A stretch of 64,000 nt of DNA from Onthophagus taurus (Eukaryota; Arthropoda; Insecta; Coleoptera; Scarabaeidae). Under the pieces are notes generated by a model. The model was not told where the DNA came from. It searched no databases and saw only the letters and a list, made by a program, of their open reading frames with translations. The stretch covers positions 9,617,501 through 9,681,500 of the forward strand of contig NC_091970.1 in the NCBI RefSeq assembly GCF_036711975.1, in the 5' to 3' direction. The position numbers were made by a program, and so were the translations under genes. Position 1 is the stretch's first letter. Each line of letters begins with the position of its first letter. Of this stretch, positions 1 to 9,500 are shown piece by piece.

Positions 1-1817
1 TTCAGAAATAAAAAATTTAGCATTTATCAACACGAACGATTTTTCACCACTAGATGGCGCCCCGTCACATTAAATCATTTAATTGTCATTAATCTTCTTT
101 AATAATATTTTCGCTAAAATTAATTAAAATCATGTTTTATTCATTTCCTGATAATAGTTAATCATTTTTTCAAAATCAAATTTCATTGAAATCCTTATAA
201 ATCTATAAATAAAGCTGAAATATTGTCAAGATAAATATTAGATGACGCTAGTGATATGTAGTTCGTTTAAAAGAACGATTTTTAACTTAAAAATAACGTT
301 TTTAAATGTGTTTTAGGTTACTATCTATTTAGTTTATTTAGAATTAGTTCAGAAATAAAAAAATGTAGGATTTATCAAAACTACGTTTTTTTACCACTAG
401 ATGGCGCCACATCACATTAAATCATTTAATTGTCATTAATCTTCTTTAATAATATTTTCGCTAAAATTAATTAAAATCATGTTTTATTCATTTCCTGATA
501 ATAGTTAATCATTTTTTTAAAATCAAATTTCATTAAAATCCTTATAAATCTATAAATAAAGCTGAAATATTCGAAATATTGTCAAGATAAATATTAGATG
601 ACGCTAGTGATGAGTTCGTTCAAAAGAACGATTTTTAACTTAAAAATAACGTTTTTAAATGTGTTTTAGGTTAATATCTACTTAGGTTATTTAGAATTAA
701 TTTAGAAATCAAGAAATGTAGGATTTATCAAAACAAACGATTTTTTTACCACTAGATGGCGCCACATCACATTAAATCATTTAATTGTCATTAATTTTCT
801 TTAATAATATTTTCGCTAAAATTAATTAAAATCATGTTTTATTCATTTCCTGATAATAGTTAATCATTTTTTTTTAATCAAATTTCATTGAAATCCTTAT
901 AAATCTATAAATAAAGCTGAAATATTCGAAATATTGTCAACATAAATATTAGACGACGCTAGTGATGAGTTCGTTCAAAAGAACGATTTTTAACTTAAAA
1001 ATAACGTTTTTAAATGTGTTTTAGGTTAATATCTACTTAGTTTATTTAGAATTAGTTCAGAAATAAAAAATGTTGCATTTATCAAAACGAACGATTTTTC
1101 ACCACTAGATGGCGCCACGTCACATTAAATCATTTAATTGTCATTAATCTTCTTTAATAATATTTTCGCTAAAATTAATTAAAATCATGTTTTATTCATT
1201 TCCTGATAATAGTTAATCATTTTTTCAAAATCAAATTTCATTGAAATCCTTATAAATCTATAAATAAAGCTGAAATATTCGAAATATTGTCAACATAAAT
1301 ATTAGACGACGCTAGTGATGAGTTCGTTCAAAAGAACGATTTTTAACTTAAAAATAACGTTTTTAAATGTGTTTTAGGTTAATATCTACTTAATTTATTT
1401 AGAATTAGTTCAGAAATAAAATAATTTAGCATTTATCAAAACGAACGATTTTTTTACCACTAGATGGCGCCACATCACATTAAATCATTTAATTGTCATT
1501 AATTTTCTTTAATAATATTTTCGCTAAAATTAATTAAAATCATGTTTTATTCATTTCCTGATAATAGTTAATCATTTTTTTAAAATCAAATTTTATTAAA
1601 AGCTCTATAAATAAAGCTGAAATATTCTCAACATAAATATTAGATGGCGCTAGTGATGTGTTCAAAAGAACGATTTTTATCTTAAAAATAACGTTTTTAA
1701 CGATGTTTTAGGTTAATATCTACATACGTAGTTCATTTAGAGTTAGTTTAGAAATCGAATGGCTTTAGAATGTACGGTTTATCAAAATGAACGATTTCTT
1801 TTACCACTAGATTTCGC
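1..1817. repeat. ~350-bp tandem repeat, five units plus a degraded sixth, upstream of the ZNF622 gene
   Basis: The landmark ACTAGATGGCGCC recurs with its TAG at 51, 398, 753, 1106 and 1461, and in degraded form at 1808, so units are 347-355 bp long. Most of each unit is AT-rich and very similar between copies, for example the shared stretches with ATCATTTAATTGTCATTAAT and GATGACGCTAGTGATGAGTT. The array runs off the left edge of the window and ends about 80 bp before the ZNF622 start codon, so the last unit probably overlaps that gene's promoter. No coding potential was seen. Confidence 0.95.
47..1470 (+). promoter_or_regulatory. Five CTCF-consensus matches, one per tandem unit
   Basis: CCACTAGATGGCGC occurs at 47-60, 394-407, 749-762, 1102-1115 and 1457-1470. 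It fits every position of the CTCF core consensus CCASYAGRKGGCRS. A sixth unit has CCACTAGATTTCGC at 1804-1817, which breaks the GGC core. The match is seen directly; occupancy by CTCF is inference. CTCF is conserved in insects, and its fly core (AGRKGGCGC) is also satisfied. Confidence 0.6.
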
Positions 1818-1897
1818 CATTATCGACATAACCTCAAAAAATATTTCATAATATTTCTCAACACATTCTTATAAATTTAAAGAAAAATTGAAAATAA

Positions 1898-2950
1898 ATG
1901 GATACTTTTACGTGTATTTCCTGTAGAGTAGTATTTAACACCGGTGATATTCAAAGACAACACTACAAAAGTGATTGGCACAGATATAACCTAAAAAGGA
2001 AGGTTGCGGAGTTACCCCCCGTTTCAGCGGAAGATTTCCAAAAGAAAGTGATCTTACAACGTGCACAAAACGAAGATTTATCGGCTGATACAAGCACGTA
2101 TTGCCAAGTTTGTAGGAAATCGTTTGGTAATGGGAATGCTTATGATAATCATTTGAATTCGAAGAAGCACAAAGAGAATGAAAAGAATTATAAGGAAAAT
2201 CCGAAAAGTGATGAATTAGATGATGAAGAAATGGAGGAAGTGGATAGTGACGAATGGGAGGAAGATATTGAGAATCCCATTGATAATAATGATTGTTTGT
2301 TTTGCTCGCATCATAGTAAAAATTTATTGAATGTTATAAAGCATATGACTCAAGAGCATGGATTTTTTATACCCGACATAGAATTTTGTATTGATATTAA
2401 AGGATTATTATTATATTTGGGCGAAAAAATCAATTCTGGATTTATTTGTTTGTGGTGCAATGAGAAAGGAAAAACTTTCCACACTTCAGATGCTGCAAAA
2501 AAACACATGATTGATAAAGGACATTGCAAAATGTTACACGAAGGCGAAACATTAGCTGAATATGCAGATTTTTATGATTACTCTTCTTCTTATCCTGATC
2601 AAGAAGAAAATGATTCAAACAGTGAAGTTAGCATTCCTGAACTTGATGATTCAGATTTCCAACTTGTTTTACCATCAGGGGCTGTTATAGGACATCGAAG
2701 TCTTATGCGTTATTATCGACAAAGCATCAATCCAAATAGGGCTGTTGTTGTAGCTAAGAATGAAAAGAAACTTCATAAAGTCTTAGCAAGTTATAGAGCT
2801 TTGGGGTGGTCTGAAACTGATCAAAAAGCCGCTGCGAAAAAGGCGCGGGATTTACATCACATGAAACGATTACAAAGTAAATATAACATGGTGTTGGGGT
2901 GTAGAGGAAATAAGTTACAAAAACATTTTAGGGCTCAAGTTAATTTTTAA
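1898..2950 (+). CDS. ZNF622: ZNF622/REI1-like cytoplasmic 60S ribosomal subunit maturation factor
   Basis: A single-exon gene of 350 residues. Four C2H2-type fingers are visible: C6/C9/H22/H28, C69/C72/H85/H91, C133/C136/H149/H154 and C184/C187/H203/H209. An acidic linker lies at about 105-125, and the C-terminal block includes a GHRSLMRYYRQ motif and a basic tail. This finger order and the GHRSLMRYY region are characteristic of the REI1/ZNF622 family, which recycles shuttling factors from pre-60S particles in the cytoplasm. The start is the first ATG after an AT-rich leader, and an AATAAA lies at 2977-2982, 27 bp after the stop. LSM7 follows 175 bp downstream on the same strand. Length is shorter than human ZNF622 (about 477) and nearer to yeast REI1. 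The family assignment is firm; function here is inferred from it. Confidence 0.93.
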   Translation: MDTFTCISCRVVFNTGDIQRQHYKSDWHRYNLKRKVAELPPVSAEDFQKKVILQRAQNEDLSADTSTYCQVCRKSFGNGNAYDNHLNSKKHKENEKNYKENPKSDELDDEEMEEVDSDEWEEDIENPIDNNDCLFCSHHSKNLLNVIKHMTQEHGFFIPDIEFCIDIKGLLLYLGEKINSGFICLWCNEKGKTFHTSDAAKKHMIDKGHCKMLHEGETLAEYADFYDYSSSYPDQEENDSNSEVSIPELDDSDFQLVLPSGAVIGHRSLMRYYRQSINPNRAVVVAKNEKKLHKVLASYRALGWSETDQKAAAKKARDLHHMKRLQSKYNMVLGCRGNKLQKHFRAQVNF

Positions 2951-3125
2951 AATTTGTGTTAAAAAAATTTTTTTTTAATAAATTTTAAGTTGGCAATTAT
3001 TTGACATTTCAACTTAACCTTACTTTTCGTTACGAATTCGTATTATATTCGTTTATATTAAATATAACTCAATAATTAATAATTATTTGATTATTAAAAT
3101 CATAAATTTGAATAATTTAAAATAA
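2951..3125. other. Short ZNF622-LSM7 intergenic region with poly(A) signal
   Basis: It holds the AATAAA at 2977-2982 and about 140 bp of AT-rich DNA that must contain the LSM7 promoter. I see no TATA box with a clear initiator. Confidence 0.6.
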
Positions 3126-3513
3126 ATGGCTTCTGCAGGAGATAAAGGAAAGGTAATTTTTTTTTAATGAAAATGAAATGTGATAAATTCATGTTTATCC
3201 TTATTAGATCGATCAAAAAGAGAAGAAACGCAAAGAATCAATCCTCGATTTATCAAAATATTTAGAGAAAAGTATCAGGGTTAAATTTGCGGGTGGGAGA
3301 GAAGCTGCGGGAATACTAAAAGGTTATGATCCTCTCTTAAACCTTGTTCTTGATAACACAATGGAGTATTTAAGAGACCCCGATGATCCTTTTAAATTAA
3401 CGGAAGAAACGAGAGCGTTAGGTTTGGTTGTTTGTCGAGGTACAAGCGTGGTATTAATTTGCCCAGTTGACGGGATGGAATCAATTCAAAACCCTTTTAT
3501 CTCTCAAGACTAA
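3126..3513 (+). CDS. LSM7: LSM7, U6 snRNA-associated Sm-like protein (two exons)
   Basis: Exon 1 is 3126-3152 (nine codons, MASAGDKGK), the intron is 3153-3207 (55 bp, GTAATT..TTAG, phase 0), and exon 2 is 3208-3513. The product is 110 residues, close to the usual ~103. The Sm1 motif (IRVKFAGGREAAGILKGYD, then LNLVLDNTMEY) and the Sm2 motif (LGLVVCRGTSVVLICPVDG) are intact. The basic N-terminal KEKKRKESILDLSKYL is the usual LSM7 lead-in helix. LSM7 is part of the LSM2-8 ring on U6 snRNA and the LSM1-7 ring in mRNA decapping. Exon 1 has only 27 coding bases. Confidence 0.95.
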
Positions 3514-3658
3514 TTTTTTTAATTAAAATAAATAGTATTAAGTAAAATAACATACTATGTATGTATTGACACAATAAAGATTATAAAATTAATTTTAATT
3601 TGGAGGTTATGTTTGAAAAAAAATGGTTTCTTTCGTAATTGAGGTTATGTATTAAAAG

Positions 3659-4963
3659 ATGGATTTAAAAACGATCTTAAAGAACCGTTTAAAGAATAAA
3701 AAACCACCTCCTCCGAATCAAATTGAACTCGAAGATAAAGAATTTCAAAAATTAATGAGAGAATGGGGAAAACCCGTTTCGACTTCTTCGAAGGTTATCC
3801 CAAAATTTTTCTGGAGATTACCACGGGAAGATGATGCTTTACGTCAAAAATTACGGGAAGAGACTCGTTCGAATTTCTTGCAACGCCGTAGCCGACAATT
3901 GCTTGATAATAACGAGTTAAAAGCGGTTTGGGTTTTGTTGGAGCAACACCAAACGAACGCTGAGGAACAGTTTATAACGTACGGGGATTTTCAAAAGGTT
4001 GCTTCGTTAGCCGGCCCCAAAGTTAAACCGTATTTCACCGCTAAAGTTTACACGAAATTAATCCAACCCGAATCGAAAGGAAAAGTGTCCGTTTTGTCGG
4101 TTTTTAATTATATCATGCGAAAAGTTTGGATTCAACAAACTCGGGTGGGGTTATCTTTGTATGATGCTTCTGGACAAGGATATTTGCGCGAAACTGATTT
4201 AGAAAATTATATTTCTGAGTTATTAACGACGTTGCCTCAATTGGAAGGGTTAGAGAAGTCGTTTCATAGTTTTTATGTGTGCACGGCTGTTAGAAAGTTT
4301 TTATTTTTTTTGGATGGGTTAAAAGCGGGGCGAGTAAGGATTTTAGACGTTTTGGCTTGTTCATTTCTTGATGATTTATTAGAACTACGAGATGAAGAGT
4401 TAAGTAAAGATCTCCAAGAATTAAATTGGTTTAGTGCCCCTTCAGCGCTCCGCGTTTATGGACATTATTTAAACTTGGACAGAGACCATAATGGAATGTT
4501 AAATAAAAAAGAATTGGCCGGATATGGATCTGGAACGTTAACCGAACCATTTTTAGAGAGAATTTTCCAAACTTGTTTAACATACTCGGGAGAAATGGAT
4601 TATAAAACGTATTTAGATTTAGTTTTGGCGTTAGAGAATCGATCGGAACCCCAAGCAATTGCGTTTTTATTTCGGATTTTGGACATAAAGGGGCAAGGAT
4701 ATTTGGATGCTTTTACATTAAATTATTTCTTTCGGGCTATTCAAGAGCAAATGAGGGTCCACGGGGCCGAACCGACCAATTTTCAAGATGTTAAAGATGA
4801 ATTGTTCGATATGGTTAAGCCAAAAGACCCAGAAAAAATTACTTTGCAAGATTTACTTAATTGTGGGCAAGGTGATACTTTTTTGAGCATTTTAATTGAA
4901 TTTCATGGGTTTTGGGCGTATGAAAATCGTGAATCTGTTGCTGCGGAACCCGCACAAGATTAA
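3659..4963 (+). CDS. PPP2R3C: PPP2R3C (G5PR) regulatory B'' subunit of protein phosphatase 2A
   Basis: An intronless gene of 434 residues; the human protein has 453. The family's conserved core is unmistakable: LPREDDALRQKLREETR near residue 55, QTRVGLSLYDASGQGYLRE near 160, FYVCTAVRKFLFFLD near 205, and LACSFLDDLLELRDEELSK near 235. A canonical EF-hand loop, DRDHNGMLNKKE, starts near residue 273. The C-terminal block FDMVKPKDPEKITLQDLLN matches the family too. These subunits recruit the PP2A and PP5 catalytic subunits. The start is the first ATG after a GAGGTTATG motif. The 3' end faces DDX46, and this junction has been duplicated twice elsewhere in the window (6.1 kb and 13.2 kb). Confidence 0.95.
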   Translation: MDLKTILKNRLKNKKPPPPNQIELEDKEFQKLMREWGKPVSTSSKVIPKFFWRLPREDDALRQKLREETRSNFLQRRSRQLLDNNELKAVWVLLEQHQTNAEEQFITYGDFQKVASLAGPKVKPYFTAKVYTKLIQPESKGKVSVLSVFNYIMRKVWIQQTRVGLSLYDASGQGYLRETDLENYISELLTTLPQLEGLEKSFHSFYVCTAVRKFLFFLDGLKAGRVRILDVLACSFLDDLLELRDEELSKDLQELNWFSAPSALRVYGHYLNLDRDHNGMLNKKELAGYGSGTLTEPFLERIFQTCLTYSGEMDYKTYLDLVLALENRSEPQAIAFLFRILDIKGQGYLDAFTLNYFFRAIQEQMRVHGAEPTNFQDVKDELFDMVKPKDPEKITLQDLLNCGQGDTFLSILIEFHGFWAYENRESVAAEPAQD

Positions 4964-6087
4964 AAAATACGATAAATATTTTTTTGACGTTTTATTATGA
5001 CATAACCTAAAAAAAAATTTTTTTATAAATAAATCGATAAATTGAACTAGATTGCTTACAAGTTGATATAAAAAGACTATTTTTTTAAAACAATACTCTT
5101 ATTACAACAATAAAACGCAATTTTATATATAAAATTAACTTTTTTTTGATAATTGTCAAATTACGACATAACCTCACAAATCGATTTAAATATTTCCTTA
5201 AATAGCTTTATATCTTGATTTATTAAAGGTGTATTTGTAATTTTAATTCCTCTTCGATTAATCGTGTTTATCGTACTTTAAACTGCTAAATAAAGTTTTC
5301 ATTCTCCTTCTTCCTTTAAGAGATAACATAACCTCAATTTTTCGACAAGTACTCAACGCTGTATGTTTGTGTTTTAATTTTTCTTGGTTCTTTGTCGATG
5401 GTTTTAAAGCGTTAATTTATAAGATCGATCGAGATAAACATAAATGTTGTTGTTATTATAATAAAATTTTAACCATTTATTGATTATTGATCCCCCTGCA
5501 AAAGCCTTGCTGTGATGTCATTGGAAGAATTGACATTTCTGTTTTTATTTATACAGAGTATTACACTTAAGAAGCAATACACAAAAATATAAAGATATTA
5601 AAAAAAAATGCGAGATAATCGTAAAGAATTCGAATTGTTTTAAAATTAATAAAAATTATTGATAAAAAATCGGAATAAAATTTTTTTATTTTAAGGTTAT
5701 CCAACTTGACTCGGTTACCATGGTGATTAAGATCCAAATATTGCAGTTGCTTGTCAAAAAATGGTTGAATTTAAGTTTTTTTAATGAAAAACACATAATT
5801 AATTGGATTTAAAGGTCGTATTTAATTCAAAATGGGTAAATGGATGAAATTATAAGCAAGGTAAGTGGATTAAATCAAAAAAAATATTTTTACATCAATT
5901 AAAATGTACAAGAATTTGGGGTTAAATAACAAGTAAAACTAGAACTAACAGTAGACCTAAAACTAGAAAGTTTTAGGTTTAGCCAGGCGTCTTAGAGGAA
6001 TGTTTATAGATAATTAAATTCCTTTTCTGAAAAAACTAGGAAAAAATGCTAGGTACTAATAACTTTTATCAAAGTCAACCTATTTTT
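4964..6087. repeat. Convergent intergenic region, copy A, with a dead copy of the DDX46 last exon
   Basis: After the PPP2R3C stop, 4964-5316 aligns with 6187-6760 and 14331-14640. At 5198-5316 it carries a degraded minus-strand copy of the DDX46 final exon: the stop region and parts of the KLYLAIE codons remain, but deletions destroy the frame. The stretch 5317-5460 has a match only in copy C (14640-14800). From 5460 to 6087 I see only AT-rich DNA. Confidence 0.75.
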
Positions 6088-6189
6088 TGTGGGCAAGGTG
6101 ATACTTTTTTGAGTATTTTAATTGAATTTCATGAATTTTGGGCGTATGAAACTAGTGAAACTGTTGGGGCGGAACCCGCGCAAGATTAA
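6088..6189 (+). pseudogene. Orphan 3' end of PPP2R3C (copy B)
   Basis: This reproduces the last ~34 codons of PPP2R3C (from the CGQGDTF codons to a stop followed by the same GACGTTTT..ATGACATAACCTC trailer). It begins abruptly within the gene and has no upstream exon, so it is a fragment left by tandem duplication. It lies 3' to 3' with the functional last exon of DDX46. Immediately downstream, about 6230-6390 is repeated at 6410-6570. Confidence 0.85.
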
Positions 6190-6595
6190 AAAAAAATTAA
6201 TTTGACGTTTTGATTATGACATAACCTCAAAAAGAAAAATTTATAAATAAATCGATAAATTGGACTAAGCTGCTTACAAATTTGTGTAAAAAGAGTATTT
6301 TTTTAAAATAATTATCTTATTACAATAATAAAACGCGTTTTTATACATAAAATTAACTTTTTTAATAATTATGTCAAATTACAACATAACCTCACACTTC
6401 AAAAAATAAATATTATTTATAAATAAATCGATAAATTCGACTAAGCTGCTTATAAATTGGTATAAAAAGAATATTTTTTTTAAAATAATACTCTTATTAC
6501 AATAATAAAACACATTTTTATATATAAAATTAACTTTTTTTTAATAATTATGTCAAATTACAACATAACCTCACAAAATCGATTAAAATATTTCC

Positions 6596-9500
6596 TTAAA
6601 TAACTTTATATCTTGATTTATTAAAGGTGTGGTGACCCGCCGTTTGTAATTTTAACAATTCCTCTTTGATTAATCGTGTTATTTCTGACTTGGCTTTCGA
6701 TACGGCTATATCACTGGTACTTTCAATTGCTAAATAAAGTTTTCGCTCTCCTTCTGGGGGTGCTTTTCCCGTTTGGACGTAAGTCCCGCGAACTGTTATC
6801 CCGGCTTCTGAATATTCTGAAATTTGGGCTAAAGCCTCCTAAAAAAGAAATAATTTTAGAGTTAAAATCTAGTTGTAATTTAAGGTGTAATAATTCGATT
6901 TTATAAACAGATTGGTTTGTCTCTATTTTGCTAATCTCTAATTTGATAGTTAGAATGTTAATTGGTTGTAGAAAATAAGGTAAATATGTCATTTAGAATG
7001 TCAAATTGTCAATTTTGTCTTTAAGCCATCATTTAGATGTCTCTTTTAACATTAAAATCTTCGTGTGATGCAAAATAATCAAATTTGACAGTTAGAACGT
7101 CAATTGGTAACAAAAATTAAGGTTGACGTGTCATTTAGAATGTCAAGCTGTAAAAAAATTGTTAATTTAATCTTTAAGATGTCATTCAAATGTCACTTTT
7201 GATATTAAAATCTTCGTGTGATGCAAAATCATCAAATTTGACAGTTAGAACGTCAATTGGTAACAAGAATTAGGGTTGACGTGTTATTTAGAATGTCAAG
7301 CTGTAAAAAAATTGTTAATTTAATCTTTAAGATGTCATTTAAATGTCATTTTTGACATTAAAATCTTCGTGTGATGCAAAATAATCAAATTTGACAGTTA
7401 GAACGTCAATTGGTAACAAAAATTAAGGTTGACGTGTCATTTAGAATGTCAAGCTGTAAAAAAATTGTTAATTTAATCTTTAAGATGTCATTTAAATGTC
7501 ATTTTTGACATTAAAATTTTCGTGATGCAAAATAATCAAATTTGACAGTTAGAAAGTCAATTGGTAACAAGAATTAAGGTTGACATATCATTTGGAATGT
7601 CAAACTGTAAGAAAATTGTAAATTTAATCTTTAAGATGTCATTTAAATGTCACTTTTGACATTAAAATTAGAGTTGCCATTTTTTAAAAGTAACTATAGA
7701 GGAGATTCATAAGAACTATATCGGTGTCCCTCAAAAGTGGCTCACCCCCATATTTTTTTAATTATTAGTGATATAAGAAAACCATTTGGAATGCATAATT
7801 AGGCCATTATTACGATATAGAACTTAAGTCTAACCAGTTTCGGCCTTTGGCCATCTTCAGAGACTCTACTGAAACTTGGGAAAAATTCAAGATTCATCAT
7901 CATGTGGCTTAAAAATCGACGATTTATTTTAATCAACGTGAAATGGCCCAAAAATCACGTTAAAAATAAAAAGAAAGTGCGGAAAACTGACTCACTTTTG
8001 ACATATTTGTAATCTTCATTAAAAATCCTTTAAAATGAGTACAAACACGACATATTTATCTTTAATGTTAATGAAGTTATGGTCAATTTCCGGTTAGAAA
8101 TGTCAACGTCAATTTTGACATATTTGTAATCGTCGTGAAAAATCCTTTAAAATGAGTCCAAACATGATACGTTTAATTCCAATATTACTCGAGATATAAG
8201 CAACTTCCGGTTTGAAATGTCAATGTCATTTTGACATATTCTTAATTTTTATAAAATGTCTTAAAATTTATCACAAAAACAAAAATACAATAAAAAAAAT
8301 TAAAAGTTAAGGTTGGTATTAATATTTAATAATTAAATTGTTATCTGCATTGTTGCTAACTTCGGATTTAACGTTTTTTTTATTCTAACTTTTTTGTTTT
8401 TCGAGATAAGTGTGTCATGTTTGGACTCATTTTAAAGGTTTTTTAACGAAGATGACAAATATGTCAAAATTGACGTTGACGTTTCAAACCGGAAGTGATT
8501 GTATTCCCATTAATATTAAAGTTAAATATGTCGAGTTTGGACTCATTTTAAAGGATTTTTTATAAAGTTGACAAATATGTCAAAATTAAAAGTTGAAAGT
8601 TCAAAAAAGTGACTAACATTAGATTAACTTCAGTTATAACACTTCTATTATACGATAACTAACTTTACGTTTAAAATGTCAACCTCACTTTTGACATATT
8701 TGTAATTTTCATTAAAAATCCTTTGAAATGAGTACAAACACGACATATTTATCTTCAATGTTAATGAAGTTGTGGTAAATTTCCGGTTTGAAATGTCAAT
8801 GTCATTTTGACATATTCTTAATTTTTATAAAATGTCTTAATATTTGTTACAAAAACAAAAATATAATAAAAAAAAATAAAAAATTAAGGTTGGTATTAAT
8901 ACTTAAAAATTAAATTGTTGCTAACTTCGGATTTAACGTTTTTTATTCTAACTTTTTTGTTTTTCGAGATAAGTGCGTCATGTTTGGACTCATTTTAAAG
9001 GTTTTTTAATGAAGATGACAAATATGTCAAAATTGACGTTGACGTTTCAAACCGGAAGTGATTGTATTTCCATTAATATTAAAGTTAAATATGTCGAGTT
9101 TGGACTCATTTTAAAGGATTTTTTATAAAATTGATAAATATGTCAAAATTAAAAGTTGAAAGTTCAAAAAAGTGACTAACTCTAGATTAACTTCAGTTAT
9201 AAAACTTCTATTATATGATAACTAACTTCACGTTTAAAATGTCAACCTCACTTTTGACATATTTGTAATTTTCATTAAAAAATCCTTTAAAATGAGTACA
9301 AACACGACATATTTATCTTCGATGTTAATGAAGTTGTGGTCAATTTCCGGTTAGAAATGTCAACGTCAATTTTGATATATTTGTAATCGTCGTGAAAAAT
9401 CCTTTAAAATGAGTCCAAACATGATACGTTTAATTCCAATATTAGTCGAGATATAAGCAACTTCCGGTTTGAAATGTCAATGTCATTTTGACAAATTCTT

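Noticed and set aside
6676-6906. Plus-strand frame of 76 codons
   Set aside because: It is antisense to the conserved last exon of DDX46.
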